NCBI RefSeq assembly: GCF_001483135.1
Contig: NZ_LNAL01000007.1
Span: 372,001 to 436,000, forward strand
Source of the DNA: Solirubrum puertoriconensis
GTDB taxonomy: Bacteria; Bacteroidota; Bacteroidia; Cytophagales; Hymenobacteraceae
DNA length: 64,000 bases
Direction of reading: 5' to 3'
In this document: piece after piece, positions 26,016 to 34,488 of the stretch
Layout: the number at the start of each line of letters is the position of its first letter
Position numbering within the stretch: position 1 is the stretch's first letter
Notes under the pieces: model-generated
Databases searched by the model: none
What the model was told of the DNA's origin: nothing
The model's input: only the letters and a program-made list of their open reading frames with translations
Translations under genes and position numbers: made by a program

Positions 26016-26912
26016 CTACCAGGCGGGCTTGCGCGGATCGGGGCGCTGCGTACCCTTGTGCGGTATCTGCTGCAGATACTGCTGCTCGGCAGCCTGCAGC
26101 GCATCCAGGAGCTGCCGGGCCTGCGCTTCATTCAGGTTTAGCGGAGCTAGGCGTTGGCGCGTAATCACACGGTTATCGGTGGGTTTAGCTGCTTCGCCGC
26201 TGGCAGCACCATTAGGGTTGCCCTCACCGGTGCCTTCGGCGCTAGTATCAAGCCCGCGGGTACCGCCTGGGGTATTACCCTGCGTTGTTTGCTGGTTGGT
26301 ATTGCCGCCTAGGTTGCCCGCCTTACTGCCTTGCCCGGTAGCTTGGTTGCCACTGGCCGGAGCTTGTTGCGGAGGCGCTTGGGCAGGCTGGGTTTCGCCT
26401 GACTGCTGATTGGAGCCACCTTGCTGGGGTTGCCGCTCGGCGGGTGGGGGCGGAGGCGGCGGCAGTTGTGGCTCGTTGCGGCGGCCTTGGTAGGGGCGGA
26501 GCAACTCATAGTTGTAACGAGCGGCCGAGTTGCGCGGGTTATTCAGTAAAGCCTGCCGAAGCAAAGCCGTGGCCTGCGCGTAATTGCCGGCAGAAGCAGC
26601 CAGTACGGCAAGTTGCTGGCGCGCTACGCTGCGCACTTCCCGCGAAGGGCTTTGCAGTAGGGCGCCGTAAGCTTGGCGGGCTTCGGGGGTACGCTTGAGC
26701 TGCGCGTAGGCGTGCCCTAAGTTTAGCAGTACCGATTCTTCGCTAGCACCCAAAGCCCTAGCGCGGGCATAGGCAATAGCAGCAGTTGCATAATCGCGCC
26801 GGGCGTATGCGTTGCCGCCTGTGCGCAAGGCTTCATTGGCCTCTTGAACGCGCTGCAAAGCGCCCCACCAGCCGCCGACAAGCAACAGCATTACAAGTAG
26901 CAAACCGCGCAT
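26016..26912 (-). CDS. batC: BatC-like TPR protein
   Basis: 298 residues. An N-terminal membrane helix (MRGLLLVMLLLVGGWWGALQ) leads into tetratricopeptide repeats (AYARRDYATAAIAYARARALG; LLNLGHAYAQLKRTPEARQAY; NPRNSAARYNYELL), then a long Pro/Gln/Gly/Asn-rich low-complexity stretch and a basic C-terminus. It matches BatC of the Bacteroides aerotolerance operon, thought to work with BatA and BatB in the envelope. Its ATG overlaps the stop of batB by one base (TGATG), so the two are translationally coupled. The symbol follows position and architecture. Confidence 0.75.
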   Translation of the reverse strand: MRGLLLVMLLLVGGWWGALQRVQEANEALRTGGNAYARRDYATAAIAYARARALGASEESVLLNLGHAYAQLKRTPEARQAYGALLQSPSREVRSVARQQLAVLAASAGNYAQATALLRQALLNNPRNSAARYNYELLRPYQGRRNEPQLPPPPPPPAERQPQQGGSNQQSGETQPAQAPPQQAPASGNQATGQGSKAGNLGGNTNQQTTQGNTPGGTRGLDTSAEGTGEGNPNGAASGEAAKPTDNRVITRQRLAPLNLNEAQARQLLDALQAAEQQYLQQIPHKGTQRPDPRKPAW

Positions 26913-27892
26913 CAGGGCTTCACAACGGTTACGGAAATCACCACGTCGAGCGCGAGCAACAACAGTGCCGCCGCTAGTGGGTACAGGTAGCGGTTGTCGG
27001 CCACGGTTACGGTGCGCACTTGCTGCGTTTGGCCCTCGAGGCGCGAAATAGCCCGGAGCAGCAGCGGAAACTCGTTGCGCCGGTCGGTAAGCTCAACGTA
27101 TACACCGCCGGTAGCTTCGGAAAGGCGGCGCAACACCGCTGGCTGTAAGCGCGTGAGGGCAGGCTTGCCCTGTGAATCGCGCACATAACCTCCAGCCCTA
27201 GGTATGCGTCCGCCGGCTGCGGTGCCCACCCCAACGGTGTAAAGGCGCATACCGCTGCGCACTACTTCGCGCAGTACGCCCTCTACATTTTCGCTGTAGT
27301 CTTCGCCGTCGCTCACCAACACCAACGCCGTGGCCCTAGGTGCGCTGGCACTGTCGGGCTTAATGGCCGAAGTGGCCATGCGAGTAAGTGCCAGCTGCAA
27401 GGGTTGAGCCAGCTCCGTACTGCCTTTAGGTACCAGGCGTGTATCCAAGGTGTTCAGCAAAAGCAAAAGAGCTTCCTGATCGTAGGTAAGCGGGCAGTGC
27501 ACAAACGCTTCGGAGCTAAAGACAATTAGCCCGATACGGTCGGCCGGGAAACGCTGCACCAGTTCGGTTAGCTCGGCTTTGGCTTTCTGTAGCCGCGAGG
27601 GAGCCACGTCGGTAGCATCCATCGAACGCGATAAATCGACCAGCAGCCACACATCCTTGCCCGCTGTCCGAACGGCGCGCTGGGTAAGCCCATAAGCCGG
27701 ACCCAACAAGGCTACCAGCAGCAGCCCGAAGGCAAGCAGGCGAGGCAAGGCTTTCCACCCCAAGCGCCACCCCGACATGCCAAGGGGGCGCGAAAGCCGC
27801 ACCGTGCGCCACACGTATCCAAAATACAGCAGCAGCACCCCAGCCGTAAGCAAGGCTTCCCAAATACTCCAGGAATACAGCCAAGTAAGCAT
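26912..27892 (-). CDS. batB: VWA-domain protein, BatB type
   Basis: 326 residues: two N-terminal helices (about 13-30 and 51-68), a von Willebrand A domain with intact MIDAS (Asp86-Ser88-Ser90 in VDLSRSMDATD, later LVSDGEDYSENV), and a final membrane helix (LYPLAAALLLLALDVVISV). The A domain binds a divalent cation and protein ligands in the periplasm or cytoplasm. In most Bacteroidota batB lies in a moxR-DUF58-batA-batB-batC-batD operon; here only batB and batC are present, followed by no further bat gene. Confidence 0.85.
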   Translation of the reverse strand: MLTWLYSWSIWEALLTAGVLLLYFGYVWRTVRLSRPLGMSGWRLGWKALPRLLAFGLLLVALLGPAYGLTQRAVRTAGKDVWLLVDLSRSMDATDVAPSRLQKAKAELTELVQRFPADRIGLIVFSSEAFVHCPLTYDQEALLLLLNTLDTRLVPKGSTELAQPLQLALTRMATSAIKPDSASAPRATALVLVSDGEDYSENVEGVLREVVRSGMRLYTVGVGTAAGGRIPRAGGYVRDSQGKPALTRLQPAVLRRLSEATGGVYVELTDRRNEFPLLLRAISRLEGQTQQVRTVTVADNRYLYPLAAALLLLALDVVISVTVVKP

Positions 27893-27925
27893 GCGCAGGG
27901 GCCCGATTCAGGCGGTGGTAGATGT

Positions 27926-27933
27926 CAAAGATA
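27926..27933 (-). promoter_or_regulatory. Candidate -7 element TATCTTTG for batB-batC
   Basis: Fits TAnnTTTG on the minus strand, giving a leader of about 25 nt before batB. The -33 element is not obvious. It would be divergent from the tRNA-Ser promoter. Confidence 0.5.
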
Positions 27934-27977
27934 ATGGCCCTGCTGAGCTGAAACGAAGATTTTTTTTCGCTCAACAA

Positions 27978-28006
27978 TTGTTTTCCGAATGCTGCTTGTA
28001 TATTTG
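27978..28006 (+). promoter_or_regulatory. Promoter TTG-N18-TATATTTG for tRNA-Ser
   Basis: TTG at 27978-27980 and TATATTTG at 27999-28006, a strong match to the Bacteroidota consensus, 46 bp upstream of the tRNA-Ser 5' end. Confidence 0.75.
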
Positions 28007-28051
28007 CGGCACCTAAGGGCAAGCGGCCAGTAGGTTATCAGCCTCAAATAC

Positions 28052-28142
<91 letters not shown>

Positions 28143-28143
28143 C

Positions 28144-28176
28144 GGGCTTCCCGTACATCGGGAAGCCCGATTTTTT
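28144..28176 (+). terminator. Terminator after tRNA-Ser
   Basis: GGGCTTCCCG-tacat-CGGGAAGCCC followed by GATTTTTT. Confidence 0.92.
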
Positions 28177-28201
28177 ACCAGAGCGGCTCTTGTAGCCGCA
28201 A

Positions 28202-28275
28202 CGGGGTGTAGCGTAGCCCGGTATCGCGCCTGCTTTGGGAGCAGGAGGCCGCAGGTTCGAATCCTGCCACCCCGA
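28202..28275 (+). tRNA. tRNA-Pro(TGG)
   Basis: Acceptor CGGGGTG/CACCCCG, anticodon stem CCTGC/GCAGG with loop TTTGGGA (anticodon TGG), T-arm GCAGGTTCGAATCCTGC. CCA is not encoded (the next bases are CTA), so it must be added enzymatically, unlike the two flanking tRNAs. Confidence 0.97.
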
Positions 28276-28288
28276 CTACCTTTTCGGA

Positions 28289-28323
28289 AGCCGTCTGCCC
28301 GCCTAGTGGGGTGGGCGGCTTTC
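28289..28323 (+). terminator. Hairpin after tRNA-Pro
   Basis: 12-bp stem AGCCGTCTGCCC / GGGTGGGCGGCT including G-T pairs, with only a short T-run. Confidence 0.65.
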
Positions 28324-28409
28324 GATGCTTAAGTCCAGATGCTTGCACGGTGCACCTTTAGGCGCCAAGTCGGGTACTTAAGCTTAATGATTACGTATTG
28401 ACACTATAA

Positions 28410-28486
28410 GCTCCCGTAGCTCAGCTGGATAGAGCATCTGCCTTCTAAGCAGACGGTCGCACGTTCGAATCGTGCCGGGGGTGCCA
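28410..28486 (+). tRNA. tRNA-Arg(TCT)
   Basis: Acceptor GCTCCCG/CGGGGGT with two G-T pairs, D-arm GCTCAGCTGGATAGAGC, anticodon stem TCTGC/GCAGA with loop CTTCTAA (anticodon TCT), T-arm GCACGTTCGAATCGTGC, discriminator G, encoded CCA at 28484-28486. It reads AGA and AGG. Confidence 0.97.
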
Positions 28487-28492
28487 CTTGTG

Positions 28493-28532
28493 AACAGCGT
28501 TCTAGCCATAAGCTAGGGCGCTGTTTGGTTTT
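28493..28532 (+). terminator. Terminator after tRNA-Arg
   Basis: 14-bp stem AACAGCGTTCTAGC / GCTAGGGCGCTGTT followed by TGGTTTTGG. Confidence 0.82.
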
Positions 28533-28564
28533 GGGGCATACTGCTCGCGTCTGCTTACTCGCAC

Positions 28565-29269
28565 TTAAGCCTGTTTGAAACGATATTTCAGCCACACAAC
28601 ATCGTTGTCGAGCTGTTGCACTTCGTTCAGGTACAAACGTGTAGCGGGGCCTTTGTGCAAGTATTCGCTTACCTCAAAGGTTGTCGGCGATTTAGGTGTG
28701 CCATCGGCAATGGGCAGCACCAGTAGGCTTAACTCGTCAATTAACCCAGCGTTCAGCAAGGAGCCGTTTAGGTGGCCACCGCCTTCGAGCATCAGCGTTT
28801 CAATGGGAAACAGCTTGGCCAATTGCTGCAGTACAGAAGCGAAATCAACTTCGGTAGCGCCCGCAAACAGGTAGGAGATTTTCTGGCGTTGCAGGTAGTA
28901 GAGATAGTCGTCGCTTACCTGTTCGGTAAGTACCTCGATTATGTGGTCGCCGCCGGTGGTATTGCTCTCCCAGCCTAGTTTGCCGTGCGCATCTACGGCA
29001 ATAGCGAAAGAGGTAGCATGTTGGTCGCCGATGTACGGTTCGCGCGCCAATGGGTGCGGAGCCGGAAGCAACTTGGGCTGCACACCGCCCGAGAAGTCGC
29101 GCTCCATGGTAATGCGGCCGCACATCCACGCCTGGCTGGTGAAGGTTTCGTGGTATTTCTCGAAGTAACCAGAGTAGGTATTGTTCAGGTCTTCGTCTTG
29201 CCAATTGGCCGACAGGATCTTGCCGTCCACGGAGGACATCATGTGGCAGATTACGTGGGGTCGTTTCAT
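28565..29269 (-). CDS. RibD C-terminal / dihydrofolate-reductase-like protein
   Basis: 234 residues from the ATG at 29269 (MKRPHVICHMMSSVDGKIL). The opening strand and SVDGKI motif, CGRITMERDF, and LMLEGGGHLNGSLLNAGLIDELSL are those of the RibD reductase domain superfamily, which uses NADPH. RibD reduces a pyrimidine intermediate in riboflavin synthesis, but stand-alone proteins like this often have other substrates. No deaminase domain and no rib genes are nearby, so the substrate is not assigned. The frame upstream of the ATG overlaps the next gene's stop region and is rejected. Confidence 0.85.
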   Translation of the reverse strand: MKRPHVICHMMSSVDGKILSANWQDEDLNNTYSGYFEKYHETFTSQAWMCGRITMERDFSGGVQPKLLPAPHPLAREPYIGDQHATSFAIAVDAHGKLGWESNTTGGDHIIEVLTEQVSDDYLYYLQRQKISYLFAGATEVDFASVLQQLAKLFPIETLMLEGGGHLNGSLLNAGLIDELSLLVLPIADGTPKSPTTFEVSEYLHKGPATRLYLNEVQQLDNDVVWLKYRFKQA

Positions 29270-29330
29270 AGCGCGGTTATACGGCGGAGCCGCTTGGTGT
29301 TGCAACGGTAGGTGTGTTTTGCTGCCTGGG

Positions 29331-30161
29331 TTAGCTCCGCAGATCAATGGCCCACAGATGTGCCTCCCCGGTGATAAACAACCGGTTGCCGCTCGGGCCA
29401 CCTAGGGTGCAGTTAGAGCACAAAGAAGGCGTAGGTACTTCGCCGAGCCGCTCGCCTTCGGCGCTGAAAATTTGAACGCCGCTGCCCGAACTCGTCCAAA
29501 CCCAGCCGCGCGTGTCCACAAACATGCCGTCGGGTACGCCGGGCTCAATCGTCGCAAAGGTGCGAGGATTACCCAGGCGCCCATCGGGCTCAACCGTGAA
29601 GGCGACAATCTCATGCTTGTGGCCACCGGCCTTCAGCGAAGTATCGGAAACATACAGCGTGTGGCCATCGGGCGAAAAGGCAATGCCGTTGGGTTGCTCG
29701 AGGTCGGCGGCGCGGGTTAGCTGGTGCGTGACGAGGTCGTAGCGGTATACGCTGCGGTGATCTAAGGCGGGCTCGGCGGGGCAACCCTGCCGAGGCTGCG
29801 TGAGGCCGTAGGTAGGATCGGTAAACCAGATGGCTCCGTCGGGGGCTACTGCCAAATCGTTGGGCGAGTTCAGCCGCTTGTCGGCGTAGTGCGTCACGAT
29901 CATCACGGTGAGCCCATCGGCGAGGGTTCGGCTGATGCCGCGGCGTCCCTGTTCGCAGTGAATGAGGTTGCCATCGGCATCGATGGCGTTGCCGTTGGTG
30001 AACATGGTGGCATCGAGCAACACGCCCACGCTGCCATCGGGCTGCCACGCTAGTACGCGGCGTCCTTCTACATCGCTCCACACCAATAGTTGCTGCTGCT
30101 CCCACCATACGGGGCCCTCGCTCCAGATGGCCTGATCGTACAAGCAGAGAAGCATTAGCAT
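29331..30161 (-). CDS. SMP-30/gluconolactonase-like beta-propeller (apparently frameshifted)
   Basis: 276 residues of six-bladed propeller: AIWSEGPVWWEQQQLLVWSD, NSPNDLAVAPDGAIWFTDPTYG, QPNGIAFSPDGHTLYVSDTS and PDGMFVDTRGWVWTSS carry the Glu, Asn and Asp metal ligands of calcium-dependent lactonases. The ORF begins MLMLLCLYDQ, too abruptly for the family. The expected N-terminal segment (ILDNRLAAVLDANA) is present directly upstream in another frame (see 30145-30270), so a one-base shift near 30141-30150 seems to split the gene. It may be a real mutation or a sequence error. Confidence 0.8.
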   Translation of the reverse strand: MLMLLCLYDQAIWSEGPVWWEQQQLLVWSDVEGRRVLAWQPDGSVGVLLDATMFTNGNAIDADGNLIHCEQGRRGISRTLADGLTVMIVTHYADKRLNSPNDLAVAPDGAIWFTDPTYGLTQPRQGCPAEPALDHRSVYRYDLVTHQLTRAADLEQPNGIAFSPDGHTLYVSDTSLKAGGHKHEIVAFTVEPDGRLGNPRTFATIEPGVPDGMFVDTRGWVWTSSGSGVQIFSAEGERLGEVPTPSLCSNCTLGGPSGNRLFITGEAHLWAIDLRS

Positions 30162-30270
30162 CCAGCACTGCTGCCAATCGATTATCGAGGATGCGTGGCT
30201 TGGCTACGTCGGTTACTTGCCGGGGCGTACCGGCTTGCCGGACAAGGCAGCTAAACGCGATGCGTTCCAT
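30145..30270 (-). pseudogene. N-terminal fragment of the SMP-30-like gene, other frame
   Basis: ATG at 30270 opens a frame reading MERIAFSCLV...KPRILDNRLAAVLDANAS. The segment ILDNRLAAVLDANA is the usual lead-in to LYDQAIWSEGPVW, which continues in a different frame from about 30140. The true start within this fragment is uncertain. Beyond the junction the frame drifts into propeller shadow and is not meaningful. Confidence 0.6.
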
Positions 30271-30324
30271 GGGTGAGAAATTGGTAATGGAAGGGGGGAC
30301 TGGCGTGCTTGATTCAGTTGCCGA

Positions 30325-30993
30325 TTACGACTCTTTTTCTGGGTCACTCTCTTGCTTCGCGTCCTCGTTGAGCTGGTTTAAGTTGGTGGGGTAGGGATGC
30401 TGCGCTAGCACACGGGCTAAGTGCAGGCAGTTGTACACTAAGTAGCGCACATTCTTGTTGGTGTACAGGTGCCGCTCGCCGCCAGCTTCTTGGTACGACG
30501 GCCCTGGGCCAGCCTCGCCTACCCAGTACGAATTGGCGTTGGGCGGAATGCTGAAGCCTTGCTCCTGCATAGCCCAAACAAGTTGCTCAACGGAGGCGTG
30601 GGCGCCATCTTCGTTGCCGGTGATCAGCACACCACCTACCTTGTTGTAGGTAAACGCTTGGCCTGTTGCCTTATCAACGAGACCTTCTTCGTGAAATACC
30701 GAGTCCATCCGCTCGATGTAGCGCTGGCCCCAGGAACTTAAATGCCCCACCCACACCGGTGCCCCGATGATCAGGATCTGGCAGGCCTTGATTTTGGCTA
30801 ACACTCGGGGCCACTCGTCGCCTTCGCCTTCATCGGAGGAGGTACCGGGTTTGATGTTGTAATCGGCGAGGCGCAGTACTTCACACGCCACCTGCTCCTG
30901 CTCGAAGAGGCGCACCGCTTTGCGGATGAGGGCATCGGTGTTGGAAGGTTGCGGACTGGGCTTTAAGGTGCAGTTCAGAAATAAGGCTTTCAT
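30325..30993 (-). CDS. Flavodoxin-like NAD(P)H-dependent FMN reductase
   Basis: 222 residues. The N-terminus MKALFLNCTLKPSPQPSNTDALI is the FMN-phosphate-binding strand-loop of the NADPH-dependent FMN reductase group; ILIIGAPVWVGHLSSWGQRYIERMD and GGVLITGNEDGAH are further flavin-site elements. It probably reduces a quinone, azo or similar acceptor, which is not determined. The ATG at 30993 is chosen over 47 upstream residues that are not flavodoxin-like. The C-terminus is acidic and polar (DAKQESDPEKES). Confidence 0.87.
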   Translation of the reverse strand: MKALFLNCTLKPSPQPSNTDALIRKAVRLFEQEQVACEVLRLADYNIKPGTSSDEGEGDEWPRVLAKIKACQILIIGAPVWVGHLSSWGQRYIERMDSVFHEEGLVDKATGQAFTYNKVGGVLITGNEDGAHASVEQLVWAMQEQGFSIPPNANSYWVGEAGPGPSYQEAGGERHLYTNKNVRYLVYNCLHLARVLAQHPYPTNLNQLNEDAKQESDPEKES

Positions 30994-31334
30994 CAAAACG
31001 AGGTGTGGTTGCGGTACCACTGCACTACGAGCGGGCAGCCGGGGTGTTGTGGCAGCGCAGGTTACTGCTTTACCCGAGCTGATGGAGTGCGGCTGCACCT
31101 GCCGAAAAGTCAAATGCACCCAAAGCCAATGCACATGTGGAGTTGGCTAGCGTTATTTGTTGCGTGGCCCACTCACCTAGGGCTTAAGTGGCGTAAGAGC
31201 TGCTGCCGGAGATGATGGCCGCTACAATCCAAACTTGCAGCAACAGCTGAACGGGAGATGGTGGTTATCCTGCGGTTTCGGGCTGCTTTGGTTTATCGGC
31301 TGCTCCGCCCACCCAAACTTGCTTTTAACTTATT
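30994..31334. other. Divergent intergenic region
   Basis: 340 bp between the flavodoxin-like and nuclease genes. It holds one CCTAGG site (about 31178). No clear TAnnTTTG promoter was found for either gene. Confidence 0.4.
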
Positions 31335-32183
31335 ATGTCGCGTTTTTCGGTTGCTGCGCTGTTGTGCTCGGGCCTGCTGGTGTTAGGAGCCTGTTCCGAC
31401 TCAGAATCAGACCCTACGGCTGGTGCTCTGCGCGAGCATTTGGCCCTAGGTAACCCAAGCGGCGCTGCATCGGAGGCCAGCCAAACGGGCAACTACTTGC
31501 TGGTTAAGCCGCAGTATGTGCTCAGCTACTCGCGCGAACGTGGCATAGCTAACTGGGTAGCGTGGCACCTAAGCAAGGAGTGGCTGGGCTCGGCCCCGCG
31601 CCAAGATGATTTTCGGGCCGATGAGGCATTGCCGGCGGGGTGGTACCAAGCCACCGGAAGCTCGTACCAAGGTTCCGGCTTCGACCGGGGCCACTTGTGC
31701 CCGTCGGCCGACCGCACCCGCAGCACCGCCGACAACTCCGCTACTTTTCTGATGACCAACATGGTGCCGCAGGCGCCCAACAACAACCAGCGTACCTGGG
31801 CCGCGCTCGAAGAATACTGCCGCACCTTGGTGGGGCAAGGCAACGAGCTCTACATTGTGGCCGGTGCTTATGGCAAAGGCGGTACGGGCAGCAACGGCTA
31901 CGTCAGCACCCTCGAGCAAGGCCGTATTACGGTGCCCAAGCGCCTCTGGAAAGTAGTAGTTGTGCTACCCACCGGCGACGATGACCTCAAGCGCATGGGC
32001 AGCAACACCCGCGTAATTGCCCTCGATTTGCCCAACGACAACTCGGTAAGCAGCAACTGGGGTAGCTACCGCACCAGTGTGGATGCCATTGAGCAGGTTA
32101 CCGGCTACGATATACTATCGAGCCTGCCCACCACTACCCAAGCAACGCTGGAAGTACGCGTAGATGCCGGGCCCACGCAATAA
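31335..32183 (+). CDS. Secreted DNA/RNA non-specific endonuclease (lipoprotein)
   Basis: 282 residues. Lipoprotein signal MSRFSVAALLCSGLLVLGAC with lipidation at Cys20. The beta-beta-alpha-metal nuclease core has DRGH at 117-120 (His120 the general base), NMVPQAPNNNQRTWAALE (142-159) with the metal-binding Asn, and GAYG. Such enzymes degrade DNA and RNA outside the cell, for nutrition or competition. It stands alone, ended by a 20-bp hairpin, with no immunity gene evident, consistent with export away from the cytoplasm. Confidence 0.92.
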   Translation: MSRFSVAALLCSGLLVLGACSDSESDPTAGALREHLALGNPSGAASEASQTGNYLLVKPQYVLSYSRERGIANWVAWHLSKEWLGSAPRQDDFRADEALPAGWYQATGSSYQGSGFDRGHLCPSADRTRSTADNSATFLMTNMVPQAPNNNQRTWAALEEYCRTLVGQGNELYIVAGAYGKGGTGSNGYVSTLEQGRITVPKRLWKVVVVLPTGDDDLKRMGSNTRVIALDLPNDNSVSSNWGSYRTSVDAIEQVTGYDILSSLPTTTQATLEVRVDAGPTQ

Positions 32184-32199
32184 TTCTCAGGACTGTTGA

Positions 32200-32244
32200 A
32201 ACGGGAAGGCCCTAGGTGCTAATCGCACCTAGGGCCTTCCCGTT
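32200..32244. terminator. 20-bp hairpin containing two CCTAGG sites
   Basis: Perfect arms 32200-32219 and 32225-32244 with loop TAATC, between convergent genes. Each arm carries CCTAGG. T-runs are weak on both sides. Confidence 0.8.
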
Positions 32245-32261
32245 GGGCCAATGCCAAAGCG

Positions 32262-32792
32262 CTACTGATGCCGAATAGGGTATTCGGTTTTGTAGGATAA
32301 GGGGGTGCCAGCTGCTGCAGCAACGCCGGCCATGTAGTACACTGCCGGCATGTTGGAGGAAACGGTGCCGTCGACAGTATAGGAGCCCGTTACGCGGTAG
32401 CCCAATCCGTTGCCCTGAGGCGGTGCGGTTTTCACGGTTACCTCGCTGATGAGCACGGGCATGGGGGCTCCATCGTAGGTTTCGATGGTTGGTAAGTTGA
32501 AATTGCGCACGTAGGATTTCACGGCTACCGGAGGCAAAATCAGTTCCGCGGGCTTCAGCTCGAAGCCCCCGCCAGCTGTGGGCACCACCCGCCGTACGCT
32601 CACCGTTACGAGCGGATCTTCGAGCGGCAACTGGCTTGCGTCACCCTCGCTCATTACAAGGGTCGAGAGCATTACGGTGTGGGTTTTCGGCACGGGCGCA
32701 GGCGTGGGCTTTGGCTGCGGAGCGGGCGTTGGCAGGTTGATGCTACAAGCCGTGAATGCCAACGATGTAAGCAGGAGTACAAGTTTTTGCAT
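32262..32792 (-). CDS. Lipoprotein of unknown function
   Basis: 176 residues. Signal MQKLVLLLTSLAFTAC with lipidation at Cys16, then a Pro-rich linker (LPTPAPQPKPTPAPVPKTH) of the kind that spans from membrane to domain, then a beta-rich domain with no recognised family. The ATG at 32792 is preferred to the frame's start 13 codons upstream because it begins the signal peptide. Not an operon member. Confidence 0.7.
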   Translation of the reverse strand: MQKLVLLLTSLAFTACSINLPTPAPQPKPTPAPVPKTHTVMLSTLVMSEGDASQLPLEDPLVTVSVRRVVPTAGGGFELKPAELILPPVAVKSYVRNFNLPTIETYDGAPMPVLISEVTVKTAPPQGNGLGYRVTGSYTVDGTVSSNMPAVYYMAGVAAAAGTPLSYKTEYPIRHQ

Positions 32793-32927
32793 TAGGTTCG
32801 GATCTGACCTCAACAATACAAAAATTAGCATTTAAGTCATAGAGTCATAAACCTGGGCTCAGCTGCTGGCCAAAGAAATTACCTGCACCCGCCGGACCTA
32901 GGCATGACTACGCGTATACAAGCAGTG

Positions 32928-33800
32928 TTATTCGCCGCCGATGGCCGCTTCGGCTTGGCGTGTGGTGAGCGTGGCTCCGGCACTGGCAACTACAATAAAG
33001 GCAACCGCAAGCCACTGCGGCAGCGTTAGCTGCTCGTGCAAAAACAGCCAACCCGATAACGCGGCTGCCACCGGCTCAAGGCTCATCAGAATACTGAAGG
33101 TGCGGGTAGGCATGGAGGTAAGGGCATGCATCTCGAGCGAAAAGGGCAGCACCGACGAAAACACCGCCAGCAACGAGCCAACGAGCAGCAACGGTAGCGT
33201 AAGGGTTTGAAACTGCCCACCGGCAAGCCCAAAGGGCAGCACGGGCAGCAGGGCAAACAGCATACCCACGCTTACGGCCACGGGCCCCGGCAGTAGTGCT
33301 GCCGTGCGCCTGCCAATCACGATGTAGACTGCCCAAGCCGCTCCAGCACCTAGTGCAAACACAAGCCCCAACACGTCGACGCCGTGGTTGCTCCAGGGTG
33401 TTATGAGGGCAATGCCGCTGCCAGCTAGTGCTACCCAAACCGCATCGAACCACCGACGCGAGCCTGCCAAAGCCAGCGTAAGCGGGCCAACAAACTCCAG
33501 GGTAACGGCCAGGCCCAGCGGTATGCGTTCGAGGGCGCAGTAGAACAGAAAATTCATCAGCCCTAAGGCTAAGCCATATGGCACAACCGCCTGCCACTGC
33601 CCAACACCGAGTTGCCTAAGGTTTGGGCGAACAACAATCAGCAACAGCAGTGCCGATACGCCAACCCGAATGCTGGTGGTACCAGCGGCTCCTAGCACCG
33701 GAAACAACCCCTTGGCCAAGGCGGCGCCACCTTGCACACTGATAATGGCCAGTAGTACAGCTACTATCGGCGGCAACGAAATACGAACAGGGTTAGGCAT
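32928..33800 (-). CDS. EamA/DMT-superfamily exporter, RhtA-like
   Basis: 290 residues with ten membrane helices arranged as two EamA repeats. ERIPLGLAVTLEFVGPLTLAL and SRRWFDAVWVALA are close to the RhtA threonine/homoserine exporter pattern, and PFSLEMHALTSMPTRTFSILMSLEPVAAAL is the second repeat's signature. It probably exports amino acids or related metabolites across the inner membrane by proton exchange; the substrate is inferred from similarity only. Single gene. Confidence 0.85.
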   Translation of the reverse strand: MPNPVRISLPPIVAVLLAIISVQGGAALAKGLFPVLGAAGTTSIRVGVSALLLLIVVRPNLRQLGVGQWQAVVPYGLALGLMNFLFYCALERIPLGLAVTLEFVGPLTLALAGSRRWFDAVWVALAGSGIALITPWSNHGVDVLGLVFALGAGAAWAVYIVIGRRTAALLPGPVAVSVGMLFALLPVLPFGLAGGQFQTLTLPLLLVGSLLAVFSSVLPFSLEMHALTSMPTRTFSILMSLEPVAAALSGWLFLHEQLTLPQWLAVAFIVVASAGATLTTRQAEAAIGGE

Positions 33801-33933
33801 TCAGCAGAAATAGAACCGCGCGGGCCTGTATGGCGACAGAATAGCGCGGCTGGGAAGCTTGGGCACCTTGCAGGGCTAGGGCAGCCGCTCGGCAAGGGGG
33901 AGTACCTAGGTGGTTTGGGCAAGTGGGCGCTGC

Positions 33934-34371
33934 CTAGAGCATGGAGGCAACGGGCACTTGGCGGCGCAACCACGTTAGGGCTGCAGATTCGTCAGTGAAG
34001 CTGGCTATGTAAGGTGCTTCGGGTACCGGGGGCCATTTGAGGGCCCGAATGGCATCGAGTGCTTCCGGATCGGTAGGGGGGAGTACGGCGGCGTAGCGGT
34101 AATTACCTTGTACCACGGAGCGCGGCAGCCAGTCTTCCACTATCCAGGCACCTTCGGCCGGCGTTAGGGCAGCCATGTCGCGCTGATCTACCAATACTTT
34201 GCCCGTGCCTTGCCGACGGCAAACCTGCAACAGCAGATTCATCACAGCCTGAAAATCGTCGAGGTACCTAGGCCCGCTCCGCCAGGTTAGCCGCAAATAC
34301 TCGTTTGGTGCGGCGCTAAGCTCCGCGACGGAGTTAGCAAAGATTGTATCGGCAACAGCAAGCGCTTCCAT
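33934..34371 (-). CDS. STAS/SpoIIAA-like small protein
   Basis: 145 residues. The pattern YLRLTWRSGP...FQAVMNLLLQVCRRQGTGKVLVDQRDM followed by WIVEDWLPRSVVQGNYRYAAVLPP resembles the small SpoIIAA/STAS-like proteins common in Bacteroidota, whose function is unclear. No serine of the phosphorylatable STAS type is recognised with confidence. It is divergent from the next gene. Confidence 0.6.
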   Translation of the reverse strand: MEALAVADTIFANSVAELSAAPNEYLRLTWRSGPRYLDDFQAVMNLLLQVCRRQGTGKVLVDQRDMAALTPAEGAWIVEDWLPRSVVQGNYRYAAVLPPTDPEALDAIRALKWPPVPEAPYIASFTDESAALTWLRRQVPVASML

Positions 34372-34488
34372 GCCCGAAAGTATTAATTCTTAAATAGCTT
34401 AATAACTATACTGAAATAATCGGACCAGGAATTCACGTTCATGCCGGAATGGGCGCCCTCGAAGTATTGTTTTGGCCGTAGTTGATTT

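Noticed and set aside
29611-30270. 219-residue minus-strand ORF overlapping the lactonase
   Set aside because: Only its first ~40 residues are meaningful (displaced N-terminus); the rest is an out-of-frame reading of the propeller.
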